Below are positions 55,286-64,000 of a DNA stretch of 64,000 nt, piece after piece. The position numbers were made by a program, and so were the translations under genes. The DNA is taken from the NCBI GenBank assembly GCA_017413085.1, contig JAFPVC010000005.1, positions 1-64,000 on the forward strand, given 5' to 3'. Under the pieces are notes generated by a model, which saw only the letters and a program-made list of their open reading frames with translations, was not told where the DNA came from and ran no database searches. Each line of letters opens with the position of its first letter. Positions within the stretch are counted from its first letter, which is position 1. This DNA comes from Prevotella sp. Its GTDB lineage: Bacteria > Bacteroidota > Bacteroidia > Bacteroidales > Bacteroidaceae.

Positions 55286-55329
55286 CACTTAATTTCGCCT
55301 TTAAACAAAGTACGGGCATAAGAAAGAAC

Positions 55330-56493
55330 ATGAAAAAAACTCTATTGATACTTATCGGCATAACCATGCCGCTGCTATGCTGGAGCCAGGGTAAGGCCGT
55401 GCTGCCAAACTGGGTGCCGGCAAAAAGCAAAGAGACCATACACCGCATGCAGGACAACGGCATGATGACACACCTTGACATGGCCATCACGCTGAGCAAC
55501 GTTGGCATTGGCTTTGACTTTGCCACGCCCATGACACGCTGGGCACAGCTGAGGATGGGCGGATCGTTCAGGCCGAACACGAACTACAGCTGCACACTGC
55601 AGACAGAGATTTCAGAGGGACTATCGAAGGAGGAACAAGAGCGCCGCATGAACAAGCTGACATCGCTGGCAGGAACGTATCTGCATACTAACGCCTCGCG
55701 CGAGGTGGAAGTGACAGGCGGCCTGGAGATGCTGAACTTCAAGATGTTGCTCGACATATACCCCATACAGGAACACAGAAACCTACACTTGACAGTGGGT
55801 TTCTACTGGGGCAACAGCAGGATAGTAGAAGGCAAGAGCACTGCAAGGAGCGGCAACATACTGACAGCAATGAATATGTATGACGCTCTGTATGACAGAG
55901 CCATAGCCGGCGAGGACATGGACCTGTCGGTAGCAGGAATAAACATGGCGCGCGAACAGGCCACGATGCGCAAGAAACTGCGCGACTGGGGAGCGTTAAC
56001 CATACCTGTCGGCACATACAGCCACGACATAGCAGCCGCAAGCAACGTGTATTACACACGCGACATGACTGACGAAAACGGCAACGTAACGCACAGAGCC
56101 GGTGAACTGCGCTATGCAGAGGGTGACGTGATGCACAAGGCCGGCGAAACGGTAAGGCTCAGGCCAAACGACAGGGACATGATACTCATCGACGCAAAAG
56201 TGAGCAGTTTCAAACCTTACATCGGCATGGGCTACAGCCTGCCGCTAAGGAAAGACGGCAAACTGAAACTGTCGGTTGACGCTGGCGTGCTGCTATGGGG
56301 CGGACATCCGGAGATTACCACTGTTGTGGAATCGGAAGGAAGTGACGCAAGCGGCAATGTAATACACAACGGGATAGACCTGACGCGCGACGTGGACAAC
56401 ATTGGGGGCAGTCTGGGCGAACTCGTGGACAAGGCAAAGAGGTATGGCGTGATGCCAGAAGTTACACTCAGGCTGTCGCAAAGACTGTGGTAA
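55330..56493 (+). CDS. putative outer-membrane beta-barrel protein A (387 aa)
   Basis: The signal peptide is cut near residue 20 (LLCWSQ). Alternating strands (WAQLRMGGSF, LHLTVGFYWG, KPYIGMGYSLPL) and a terminal aromatic residue (SQRLW) mark an outer-membrane barrel. Between residues about 235 and 275 a charged stretch has loosely repeated units (HRAGELRY, then AEGDVMHKAGE). It is paralogous to the next gene. I do not recognise a named family. Transport, adhesion or stress roles are all open. Confidence 0.75.
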   Translation: MKKTLLILIGITMPLLCWSQGKAVLPNWVPAKSKETIHRMQDNGMMTHLDMAITLSNVGIGFDFATPMTRWAQLRMGGSFRPNTNYSCTLQTEISEGLSKEEQERRMNKLTSLAGTYLHTNASREVEVTGGLEMLNFKMLLDIYPIQEHRNLHLTVGFYWGNSRIVEGKSTARSGNILTAMNMYDALYDRAIAGEDMDLSVAGINMAREQATMRKKLRDWGALTIPVGTYSHDIAAASNVYYTRDMTDENGNVTHRAGELRYAEGDVMHKAGETVRLRPNDRDMILIDAKVSSFKPYIGMGYSLPLRKDGKLKLSVDAGVLLWGGHPEITTVVESEGSDASGNVIHNGIDLTRDVDNIGGSLGELVDKAKRYGVMPEVTLRLSQRLW

Positions 56494-56531
56494 GCCCAGG
56501 AACGAGGGATGAAAAAGACAAAAGACTAAGG

Positions 56532-57917
56532 ATGAAGAAGAAACACAACATACAGTTAGGGATATTGTTTGCAGGCTTGACGGCTACGCTGACCGCCACG
56601 GCGCAGACAGAGGAGAAGCCCCACTACATGTCGCACGAGGTGATGACGCGCACCATGGCAGAGAACTATGAATACGAGAGGACGCTGCCGCAGAAAGGAT
56701 GGTGGAAGATGAACGACGGCGACGGTGAGGGCATACTGAACCACTTAGACCTGGCAGTGGCAGGAGGCACCGGCGGCGTAGGTTTCGACCTTGCGCTGCC
56801 CGTGACGAAATGGACACAACTGCGCGTAGGAGGAGAGTTCCGCCCATTCAGGACCTACATGGCAGACTTCGGTCTGGAGGTTGCCGAGGGCATGTCGCAG
56901 ACGCAGCAGACAGACTACTTCAACCGCGTGGCCGACCTGATGGAAACGACGATAGGCCTGAGGCCGAACAGCACGGTGAGAATGGCGGGCGACCTGAAAC
57001 TGAACAACTTCAAGTTTCTGGTTGATGTCATTCCATTTCAAGAGCACAGGAATTTCCACTTTACCGTGGGGTTCTACTACGGCAACAGCACACTGATAGA
57101 GGCAAGCAACACGGCAGAGTCAATGCGTAACCTGGCCGTGGTGAACTGCTTCAACGCCGCATACCGCAAAGCCATTGCATACGACGACTTCGTGGACTTT
57201 GAAGCTCTGGGCATAGACAACAGCGGCGATGCGAAATTCGAGGCTGCATACGACAAACTGCTGAGGTGGGGAATGTTGCAGCGTACGCCAGACGAGCACT
57301 ATGACAACATGACTGGTGCCACGATGCACCACCCATACTTCGCAGAATACGGCATGAGCGTGCCCATAGGCACTTACAAGGAAGACGTAATTGCGACCGA
57401 AGACATATACTGGGCCGACGACGAGCATCTGTTTGACATGACATACGACGCACAAGGCATATCACGGTTCAGCGACGGTACATACTACACGGAAGACTTC
57501 GACGAAGTGGCATACCGTCACCGCAAGGGCGAGATACGCTACAGGAAGGGCGAGGTGGTACACAAGGCCGGCGACCAGATGCGCGTGGTGCCAGACGATG
57601 AGAACATGGTGACGGTAAAGGCTAAGGCAAACAGCTTTAAGCCATACATCGGTGTAGGATATTCCCTACCCCTCACGCGAGACCACCGCACGCAGGTATC
57701 GGTGGATGCAGGAATAATGCTGTGGGGAGGCAAGCCCTCGATAAACTTCGACACGCCGTTGGGCATAAACGCAGCCGGCGAGACGGTGTATCACACTGTA
57801 GACATGGTGCGCGAACTGAACAACCTGCCGCGCGGAGTTCAGAACTACGTAAACCGCATAAGCAACTATCCCGTACTGCCTGAGATAACACTCAGAATCA
57901 GTCAAAGGCTCTGGTAG
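56532..57917 (+). CDS. putative outer-membrane beta-barrel protein B (461 aa)
   Basis: A tandem paralog of the preceding gene, 38 bases downstream. It shares WTQLRVGGEF, FKPYIGVGYSLPLTRD, VSVDAGIMLWGGKP and the end PEITLRISQRLW. The start at 56532 (MKKKHNIQLG) gives a signal peptide; the frame remains open 15 codons further, overlapping the upstream gene. It is longer than its partner by an internal segment with D-Y-[FY] and W-A-D-D-E-H motifs. The charged repeat is HRKGEIRYRKGEVVHKAGD. Function unknown. Confidence 0.75.
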   Translation: MKKKHNIQLGILFAGLTATLTATAQTEEKPHYMSHEVMTRTMAENYEYERTLPQKGWWKMNDGDGEGILNHLDLAVAGGTGGVGFDLALPVTKWTQLRVGGEFRPFRTYMADFGLEVAEGMSQTQQTDYFNRVADLMETTIGLRPNSTVRMAGDLKLNNFKFLVDVIPFQEHRNFHFTVGFYYGNSTLIEASNTAESMRNLAVVNCFNAAYRKAIAYDDFVDFEALGIDNSGDAKFEAAYDKLLRWGMLQRTPDEHYDNMTGATMHHPYFAEYGMSVPIGTYKEDVIATEDIYWADDEHLFDMTYDAQGISRFSDGTYYTEDFDEVAYRHRKGEIRYRKGEVVHKAGDQMRVVPDDENMVTVKAKANSFKPYIGVGYSLPLTRDHRTQVSVDAGIMLWGGKPSINFDTPLGINAAGETVYHTVDMVRELNNLPRGVQNYVNRISNYPVLPEITLRISQRLW

Positions 57918-57964
57918 ATACGAAACTCCTAACACCACAGATTACACGGATAATACAACCTAAA

Positions 57965-58009
57965 AAAGCGACCACAGTTTGTGTATGATTTACAAACCGG
58001 GGTCGCTTT
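57965..58009. terminator. bidirectional terminator between converging genes
   Basis: AAAGCGACC pairs with GGTCGCTTT, with an inner GTTTGT/ACAAAC pair. A-rich and T-rich flanks lie on both sides (TAAAAAAGCG, CTTTCGTTT). It sits 48 bases past the plus-strand gene and 35 bases past the stop of the minus-strand gene, so it can serve both. Confidence 0.8.
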
Positions 58010-58043
58010 CGTTTAACCCAATTAGAACGGGATGATCAATGAC

Positions 58044-59210
58044 TTACTTTATTATCTTCCTGACGGTGCCGTCGCTGTATTTCACTATGTTAACGCCAGG
58101 CTGCAGGCTGTTGTTTGTGCTGCCGTCAGCCGAAACATAGCTTACAGGCTCGGCAACGCCGCCCTCAGCCTTGACATCAGCTATGCCAACGGTGCCTATG
58201 GTCATTGTATTAGCAATGCCTGCAGGCACGCTGAGATATGACTGGTTAGCATTAAGGTAGCGAAGTACATTATCAGAATCAAACTTGTCAGTATGGAGCA
58301 AGTCGGTAGCGGTAGAGAGCACGAGCTGGTCGTTCTCCACATTCCACACCCTCATGGTGCCGGCATCAAACTGCGTGCGGCAACCTGGGCTGAATGACTC
58401 GCTGATGAAATCGTTGCAGAAGTATACACCGCTGAGCCTATTGCCAGAAACGGCAGGATATGAACCAGTGACCAGTTCGAGGCGGTTGTCGCTTACATTC
58501 TGAGATGCACACTCAATAAGCACCGGAGTAGCCGCCGGGATAACCTCCTGGGTTATCTCCTCAAGCTGGAAATGCTCATTGTCGTATGCAGACACGTAGT
58601 ATGCCTTCATACCGGCAGAATGAAGCTTAAACGGATATGAAGCATAGTATGGTGCATAGTAGCGACCGCCCGCATTCAGCGTAGGCTTTACGCCCACGTA
58701 GTTGTCGCCTTCGACAGTTATAGGAATGATGTTCCAGTAACTGTAAGCCTTTTTAGAGGCAGACTTCGTGGTGCCGATGTAGTGGTCTATGAACAACCTT
58801 GTAGTAGTATAAAGATAGACCGTAGCTCCTGCTGCGACAGTCGACAGAGTATAGGAAGTACCGACAGACGAGAGCTGCATGGTGCGTCCCTGAGCAACAT
58901 CTGAAACATTAGTGCCCTGCGCCTCCAGCTTCAAGTTGGACGCCGTGCCATACGCATATATGACAGAGTTAGGAGAAGCAATGGCATCGTCAAGTCCCTC
59001 GACCAACTGCAGCGGTTCAAAGTCCTGACCCGTACCCTGCTGCTCTATGACATTAATCTTAGAGTCGGTGATACGCACATAGCAATCCTTCTGCATCAGG
59101 TTCTTCAGTCCAACGTTGCCCACGCGATAATAGCCCGCACCGTTAAACTGTGCGCTTGCAGAAACCGAGGCCAATAACGACAGAGCTGTTATGAATAGTG
59201 ATTTGTTCAT
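58044..59210 (-). CDS. exported protein of unknown function (388 aa)
   Basis: The signal peptide ends in A-S-A-Q at residue 20-21. The body is mostly beta (YRVGNVGLKNL, then VSAYDNEHFQLEEI, then G-Y-D/E motifs), without a domain I can name. The last 30 residues (ADGSTNNSLQPGVNIVKYSD, ending VRKIIK) resemble short Prevotella sorting-type ends, so it may be secreted by T9SS. It is not part of an obvious operon. A GGGGCTAGCCCC palindrome (59239-59250) lies in its leader. Confidence 0.75.
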   Translation of the reverse strand: MNKSLFITALSLLASVSASAQFNGAGYYRVGNVGLKNLMQKDCYVRITDSKINVIEQQGTGQDFEPLQLVEGLDDAIASPNSVIYAYGTASNLKLEAQGTNVSDVAQGRTMQLSSVGTSYTLSTVAAGATVYLYTTTRLFIDHYIGTTKSASKKAYSYWNIIPITVEGDNYVGVKPTLNAGGRYYAPYYASYPFKLHSAGMKAYYVSAYDNEHFQLEEITQEVIPAATPVLIECASQNVSDNRLELVTGSYPAVSGNRLSGVYFCNDFISESFSPGCRTQFDAGTMRVWNVENDQLVLSTATDLLHTDKFDSDNVLRYLNANQSYLSVPAGIANTMTIGTVGIADVKAEGGVAEPVSYVSADGSTNNSLQPGVNIVKYSDGTVRKIIK

Positions 59211-59292
59211 TCAAAAAAATATAATTAAACATAAGGCGGGGGCTAGCCCCACAATTATAAACTAATACCTTTAGCCGTAAAGTTGAAACGAT

Positions 59293-59341
59293 ATAGGAGT
59301 GAAAGGAAGAAACCTTAACAGAGACCTCCTTTCACTCCTAT
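59293..59341 (-). terminator. terminator after the OmpA-like gene
   Basis: ATAGGAGTGAAAGGA and TCCTTTCACTCCTAT form a perfect 15-bp stem with a 19-base loop, 26 bases past the stop at 59367. The stem word AGGAGTG is shared with the hairpin at 32564-32610. Confidence 0.75.
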
Positions 59342-59366
59342 TATCATGTTATCACGTCATGCCGTA

Positions 59367-60569
59367 TTACTCAGCAACGAGGATGCTGACACGGTTGAGC
59401 ACGTCGACATCGTATGGCTGAACGGTGTCACCCTTGAAGTCGATGGTGATGCGGCTTGCATCGATACCGTACTTGTTTACGAGTTCATCCTTGACAACCT
59501 GTGCACGCTTCTCTGAGAGACCGCTGTTGATTTTAGGATTACCCGTGCCTCTGTCGGCATAACCAGTAATCTTAATCTTAGCATCGGCGTTGTTCTTCAA
59601 GTAAGAAGCCATCTCCTCAACCTTGTGAGACTCTGAAGCCACAAGCTTGGTGCTTGAGATTGTGAAGAATACATCCAGACGCTTAGGCTCCTTCGGACAG
59701 TCGCCCTTGACAACCTTCGTTACGACCTTCTCTACGATAGAGTCGCGGTAAACGACCTTAACGTCAGGTGCGATCTCACGTGTGGTGTATGGATCCTTGA
59801 AGGTGTACTTCACGCCAGCGAGGGCATTGAAATACCAGTCGGCGTTGCCTGCTTTCTTAGAGTTGTAAGAGTCGGTTGTAACATTGGCAGCCAGCTCAAG
59901 ACCTACGGTCCAGCGCTTAGCAACCTTGAAGTCAACGTCAACACCTACGCGACCGAAGCCACGTACTGTGGTAGCGTCCTTCCACTGACCATTTTCATCA
60001 GTATCCCAAAGCAGACGGAGACGCTGGCTGTCAAGATAGCTGTCATACAGTGCTTCCTCTGCAGTACCTGACTCGTAGTCAGCGTGACCAGCCCACTTAG
60101 AAGCAATCAGATTGTCGATACCCTGTGAAGCCTCGAAAGCCTCCTTGTTGCCCCAAGCGATGTTTACGCCACCACCAACGAAAGCAGTAACGTCTACAAG
60201 ACGGTTAGGGTTAACACCTGCGATGAGGTTTGAGAGATTGAAGGTAACGTCGATAGCAGGAGCCACGTAGTTATACTTCCACTTGAATGTCTGTCCGTCA
60301 ATCTCAGAACCGCCCTTACTCTGCCATCCGTTGATGCCGAGGCGTGCGCCAACCACCTTGTGGAAGTTGTAACCAACAGCAACCTGAGCGTTAGGTGAGA
60401 GCAGTTTTCCGAATCCAACCTCACCGAGAGTGTACTGTCCGCCAATCTGGCCCTGGACGTACCAATGCGGCTGGAACACATACTCAATCTTCACACCGTC
60501 TTCCTGTGCAGAAGCACCGAGACAGATGCAAGCGAGCAGTGAAGCGAATATTGATTTCTTTATATTCAT
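59367..60569 (-). CDS. OmpA-family outer-membrane protein (400 aa)
   Basis: A probable outer-membrane protein that ties the envelope to peptidoglycan. It has a signal peptide (LGASAQ, cut near residue 21). An N-terminal eight-stranded-type barrel covers residues about 25-250 (WYVQGQIGGQYTLGE, NAQVAVGYNF, W-T-V-G-L-E-L). The C-terminal OmpA domain covers about 295-400 (VFFTISSTKL, ITGYADRGTGNPKIN, LSEKRAQVVKDEL) and has the usual peptidoglycan-contact region. It is the third and last gene of a minus-strand envelope operon, 49 bases after the lipoprotein gene. Confidence 0.9.
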   Translation of the reverse strand: MNIKKSIFASLLACICLGASAQEDGVKIEYVFQPHWYVQGQIGGQYTLGEVGFGKLLSPNAQVAVGYNFHKVVGARLGINGWQSKGGSEIDGQTFKWKYNYVAPAIDVTFNLSNLIAGVNPNRLVDVTAFVGGGVNIAWGNKEAFEASQGIDNLIASKWAGHADYESGTAEEALYDSYLDSQRLRLLWDTDENGQWKDATTVRGFGRVGVDVDFKVAKRWTVGLELAANVTTDSYNSKKAGNADWYFNALAGVKYTFKDPYTTREIAPDVKVVYRDSIVEKVVTKVVKGDCPKEPKRLDVFFTISSTKLVASESHKVEEMASYLKNNADAKIKITGYADRGTGNPKINSGLSEKRAQVVKDELVNKYGIDASRITIDFKGDTVQPYDVDVLNRVSILVAE

Positions 60570-60618
60570 AATCTGAAATGATTTTTATAAAGTTCGTTTC
60601 TCTTGTATCTTATCATTA

Positions 60619-61266
60619 TCATTCAAAGCGCAGTGGCTTATCAGACGGTCGGGTGCACTCGAATGTGCGTCCCATTACCTGCAGGGTAACGCGGTCTTTC
60701 GACAAGTTGGCTATGTTAGCCTCCTCTACCCTGTACTGGTGGCGGTCGCCGGCCTTCTGCTGCATGTCAACATAGTAAATGTAAAGCAATCCGTTGAGCA
60801 GTTTCCATTCGCGGAAACAAACCTTGTCAGGATTAATACTCGACATGCCTCCCCTCTCGTTGAACGACAGTCCGCGGTGCTGTTTCTGGTCATACTCCCA
60901 TTTGCCCGAAAGCTCAGTAGTATTAATCATTGCAAGCACGAGTTTCTGCCTATTGTCGGGAAACAGCGAAAACCAGTTGCCTTTCTCAAGCGTTCCCTGC
61001 ACCTTTCCAACCGCCTTGGCATCAGCGTAAGCGTATGCCATACGTCGGCTACTGTAGCGTGATGTGACGTAGACCGAATCGTCGGTATAGTCAACCAGCC
61101 GTGCGAGGAAAGCGCTGTCAGGTGTCTCGTCAAGCTGTTCCACGAGGGGGTTATAGCCCTCCAGCTCTGTTTTCCTGTCTTTCTTCTTGTCGGAGCTACA
61201 TGATGAGCATCCGACAAGAAGGAAGCATATAGCGATGACAGGAATACATGATAATGCGCGATACAT
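60619..61266 (-). CDS. small lipoprotein (215 aa)
   Basis: The lipobox L-L-V-G-C (Cys20) is followed by a Ser/Cys/Lys-rich linker (SSCSSDKKKDRK). The rest is a beta-rich, lipocalin-like pattern (GNWFSLFPDN, GKWEYDQKQHRGLSF, LLYIYYVDMQ), but I do not recognise a precise family. It lies 29 bases after the 713-residue lipoprotein gene and upstream of the OmpA-like gene, so it is likely part of one envelope operon. Confidence 0.75.
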   Translation of the reverse strand: MYRALSCIPVIAICFLLVGCSSCSSDKKKDRKTELEGYNPLVEQLDETPDSAFLARLVDYTDDSVYVTSRYSSRRMAYAYADAKAVGKVQGTLEKGNWFSLFPDNRQKLVLAMINTTELSGKWEYDQKQHRGLSFNERGGMSSINPDKVCFREWKLLNGLLYIYYVDMQQKAGDRHQYRVEEANIANLSKDRVTLQVMGRTFECTRPSDKPLRFE

Positions 61267-61295
61267 TATGTTATATACTCTGTTACGCGTCAGGA

Positions 61296-63437
61296 TTATT
61301 CAACCCAGAATTCATAAACGTTACCAATCTCGTTGCCATGGAAGTCAAGAGCAGAATACTCAACGGTATGCTTACCCTTAGACATGGTGCCAACCTTGAT
61401 TACGCGGCCTTCAGGATCGTTACCGTCGTAAATCTTACCTGGCTGGTCGTCAATCCTCACATACTTCTTGTAGACAGGAACGAGCAGGCCATCGGTGTAA
61501 GTGATTGGGTAGATAGTGATATCACCGCTGAACACCTTAGTTGCAACACCCTGAATACCACAAGCGGTATAGCGGTTACCGGCACGGATGATGAGTTTCG
61601 GCTTGAAGAGCTCAGGAATAGCATTGTAAATCTTCAGACCTGCCTGGTTGAGCTGATCAAGGTAATCGTGAATCATATCCTTGACACCACCGTCAACAAC
61701 ATAGTCCTTATAGTGCTCATTAGCCTCCTCGACAATCTTGACAACATTGTTAATGAGTGACTCGTAGTCAGTCATAGCAACGTATGGCAGGAATGTCTCA
61801 AGCTCATCCTCATCAACGATGAAGGTAACTTCCTTGAACTCCTGAGACTTCTTAACACGGTACTCAACGGTAACCTTAATCTCACCAGTCTCGCTGTAGT
61901 TGTTACCCTTATAATCAATGCTCTTGATACGACGCTCCTCAAGTTTAGCGAGCTTGCCATCAACATAATCTTCAGGATACATCTCCAGAATCTTGTTGGT
62001 AGCCTTGTCGATAATCTTGTCAATCAGCTTGACAGCATTCTTGTACATAGGCAGAGAAGAAGCTGGGAAGCGCTCGTCAACAGCAGTGAATGCAAGAGGC
62101 TTAACAGCGCAAGCAGCCATCTTATACTCAGAAGATACAGAGTGCTCGCCGAGGCTGTCTGTCCAAGAAGTCTTCACGCCGAGAGCGTCGAGACCTACGT
62201 TAGAAACTGCACTGTAAAGGTTGCCAGCGATATTAACGATACCAGCCTTAATCTCATCAACATTGCCTGACTCAACGAAGCCCTTGAGAGACTTAGCAAC
62301 CTTAGCAGCGTCGAAGCCGAGGCTGAGGTCATTGCGTGAGCCGTTGGCAACCTGCTCAACTACAGACTTCTCAAGTGTAGCAGGAACCTCATAGAAACCA
62401 TTGTTGGCAGCACGAGTGTAACCCATCTGGAGAACCTTGTCAGACTTCTTAGCCTCACCGAGCTTAACGCCGCTCTCAACATCCTGAGAGTTTACAAGCT
62501 GCAGTGAACCCTCTGCCAGTTTGTCGAAGTCCTCGTCAACTGGGTTGATAGTCAGATAGATCTTACCAAGATTACCTTCGCCCTCGTTGAAGAAGAGCTG
62601 TCCAGCCTTATAGTTATATGTCTCGTCAGCACTCTCAAATGCGCTTGGGAATGAACCAGAAGAAGCAGCCTTACCATAGTAAGCTACAAGCATATTGGTA
62701 TTCACGCCAAGCAGTGAAGAGTTGAATGAGCCTATGTTAGAACTGTAAACCTGCTGGATGAGCACACCGGTGATGAGCTTCTGGCGTGCGTCCTTCAGAG
62801 AATCAATCTGATTCTGCAGAGAGTCAGTCACATTAGCCAGAGAGTCAACAGCAGCCCACAAAGAATCAATCTGTGGCTTCAGCACCTTGGTGTTGATAGA
62901 GTCGACTGCATTCTGCAGCTGCTCAACCGTAGCATAGTTCTTCAGAGTGTCGGTCAGAAGCTCTATCTGCTTCTCAAACACGCTGTCAGCCTTGGCAAAA
63001 GTAGTAGAGTCCTTCTCTGCCTTAGCCATAATCTCAGAGACAACGTTCTCGATGGTCTTGCCAGTCTTCTCACCGTCAATCTCGAAGTTGTTCAGACGGT
63101 CAATAATCTGGTCAACACGCACGAGCAGCACACCCCTCTTCATGGTCTTCTCCTCGTCAAGCCACTGCGTTGTATCGCCAATGACCGAATCAACGTAATG
63201 CTGGAGGTTATCCAGCTTCTCCTTACACTGGCAACCCTCACCATGATTACACTCACACGACTTCATGTCTGCCAGTTTCTGACGCAGGGCAGCAATGTCG
63301 TCAGCAAGTTTCTTAGCTACGGTAGCACTTGTGGCCAACTGATTTGCATAGTTGTCCTCGTCGTAATCCTTACAAGAGGTAAGCACCAACGAGCCTACAA
63401 ATGCCATAGCAAGCATAAACTTTGTAGTAATTTTCAT
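61296..63437 (-). CDS. coiled-coil lipoprotein with Cys/His cluster (713 aa)
   Basis: The lipobox L-V-L-T-S-C places the lipidated cysteine at residue 22. Residues about 36-240 are rich in heptads (VDSINTKVLKPQIDSLWAAV, then LANVTDSLQNQIDSL), suggesting a long coiled coil projecting from the membrane. At 61-71 a compact C-E-C-N-H-G-E-G-C-Q-C motif is embedded near its start. The C-terminal half is globular, ends in a beta-rich domain (TVEYSALDFHGNE) and has no recognised fold. Surface location and a structural or adhesive role are inferred. It leads an operon with the small lipoprotein and the OmpA-like gene. Confidence 0.8.
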   Translation of the reverse strand: MKITTKFMLAMAFVGSLVLTSCKDYDEDNYANQLATSATVAKKLADDIAALRQKLADMKSCECNHGEGCQCKEKLDNLQHYVDSVIGDTTQWLDEEKTMKRGVLLVRVDQIIDRLNNFEIDGEKTGKTIENVVSEIMAKAEKDSTTFAKADSVFEKQIELLTDTLKNYATVEQLQNAVDSINTKVLKPQIDSLWAAVDSLANVTDSLQNQIDSLKDARQKLITGVLIQQVYSSNIGSFNSSLLGVNTNMLVAYYGKAASSGSFPSAFESADETYNYKAGQLFFNEGEGNLGKIYLTINPVDEDFDKLAEGSLQLVNSQDVESGVKLGEAKKSDKVLQMGYTRAANNGFYEVPATLEKSVVEQVANGSRNDLSLGFDAAKVAKSLKGFVESGNVDEIKAGIVNIAGNLYSAVSNVGLDALGVKTSWTDSLGEHSVSSEYKMAACAVKPLAFTAVDERFPASSLPMYKNAVKLIDKIIDKATNKILEMYPEDYVDGKLAKLEERRIKSIDYKGNNYSETGEIKVTVEYRVKKSQEFKEVTFIVDEDELETFLPYVAMTDYESLINNVVKIVEEANEHYKDYVVDGGVKDMIHDYLDQLNQAGLKIYNAIPELFKPKLIIRAGNRYTACGIQGVATKVFSGDITIYPITYTDGLLVPVYKKYVRIDDQPGKIYDGNDPEGRVIKVGTMSKGKHTVEYSALDFHGNEIGNVYEFWVE

Positions 63438-63538
63438 TGTTGTTTAGTTTTTTTGTTATTAATAATTTTACTTGGTTTCTTGCCTTGTGTTTGGTTAGTA
63501 CGCATACACGCACAGGGGCAAATAGGGCAATTCAAGTG

Positions 63539-63546
63539 CAAAGATA
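63539..63546 (-). promoter_or_regulatory. candidate -7 box of the envelope operon
   Basis: TATCTTTG on the minus strand fits TAnnTTTG, about 100 bases upstream of the start at 63437. The nearest TTTG lies at a 12-base spacing, not the usual 19-21, so the -33 part is weak. Confidence 0.5.
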
Positions 63547-63707
63547 CGAATTTACATTCAAAACACATACGTTTGTTGTAAATATTTAACTTTTATTAAC
63601 CAACAAATTATTCTGTTTTTCTTACAGGTTTTTCATTATATTTGTAATTTTTCTTAAAAAAAGGATAGTTTCACGACACGAATGCACATTATTTAAAAGA
63701 AAATTAG

Positions 63708-63715
63708 TAACTTTG
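63708..63715 (+). promoter_or_regulatory. candidate -7 box of purB
   Basis: TAACTTTG on the plus strand matches TAnnTTTG, 145 bases upstream of the start codon. No TTTG was found at the -33 distance. It would give a leader that includes the AT-rich tandem repeats. Confidence 0.5.
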
Positions 63716-63728
63716 CAGAAGAAATGAA

Positions 63729-63835
63729 GGATTGAAAGATTGAAAAATTGAAAAATTGAAGAATTGAAGAATTGAAAGATTAGAGAATTGAAGGATTAAA
63801 GAGTTAAAGGGTTAAAAGATTGAATAATTGAAAAA
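63729..63835 (+). repeat. ATTGAAGA/ATTGAAAA tandem octamers
   Basis: About a dozen tandem units of 8 bases (ATTGAARA, ATTAAAGA) lie in the leader of purB, degenerating towards the right. Such runs are frequent in Bacteroidota intergenic DNA and may vary in copy number. The other part of 63438-63728 is AT-rich and holds only promoter-like sites. Confidence 0.7.
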
Positions 63836-63856
63836 CGAAAACATTTAATAAGATAA

Positions 63857-64000
<144 letters not shown>

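Noticed and set aside
55133..55329. Possible FMN riboswitch between ribD and the outer-membrane genes
   Set aside because: The space on the ribD side holds a -7 box 12 bases before the ATG. The remaining sequence is AT-rich with a second promoter and shows no multi-stem conserved structure.

Overview
The window reads as a chromosomal segment of a Bacteroidota, most likely Prevotellaceae (Prevotella in the broad sense). Four things point there. Promoter-like sites have the Bacteroidota -7 form TAnnTTTG. No gene depends on a clear Shine-Dalgarno site. The window has fimbrillin-type lipoproteins, an OmpA-family protein and C-terminal regions resembling type IX secretion (T9SS) sorting domains. 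The class-II-like purB and the fused ribBA also fit. Species cannot be fixed from the sequence alone.

Layout. Positions 1-230 look like the promoter and leader of a minus-strand rRNA operon whose 16S gene lies off the left edge. Positions 947-44159 hold only three genes, all minus strand and head to tail, encoding giant exported proteins of 6297, 4059 and 3813 residues. The first is dominated by about 40 glycine-triplet repeats of the V-[YF]-G-G-G type. The second and third are paralogous multi-domain proteins (Ig-like, BIG2-like, InlB-like and chitobiase-like modules) ending in a pectinesterase-type beta-helix. That module keeps all its catalytic motifs in the 4059-residue protein and has lost them in the 3813-residue protein. 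A fragment of a PIN-domain (VapC-like) toxin gene and a phosphoribosyltransferase-like gene follow.

Positions 45238-49045 are a minus-strand surface operon. It starts with a 76-residue acidic peptide, then an exported fimbrillin-like protein with a C-terminal dockerin, then two fimbrillin-like lipoproteins. Positions 49704-55132 are the riboflavin locus in the order ribD-ribE-ribBA-ribH (minus strand), with a DUF1846 gene downstream. Together these rib genes cover the route from GTP and ribulose 5-phosphate to riboflavin, except the dephosphorylation step. Positions 55330-57917 hold two tandem outer-membrane barrel paralogs on the plus strand. A converging exported protein (58044-59210) and a three-gene envelope operon follow: coiled-coil lipoprotein, small lipoprotein and OmpA-like protein (63437 down to 59367). 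The right edge has the first 47 codons of purB on the plus strand.

The most unusual signal is in the spaces between genes and, twice, inside them. A short palindrome family, consensus GYGGC-x-RT-GRT-AY-x-GCCRC followed by ATAC or CTAC, occurs as tandem arrays between the rib genes. It also lies in frame inside ribD and ribE, where it encodes the same peptide V-G-[GS]-D-T-I-A. Its arms vary in a compensating way between copies. Two other dispersed palindrome families (a GATTACA-like one and a GCCGCC/CGAAGGGG one) occupy other intergenic regions. No CRISPR array, insertion sequence, prophage or tRNA gene was recognised.
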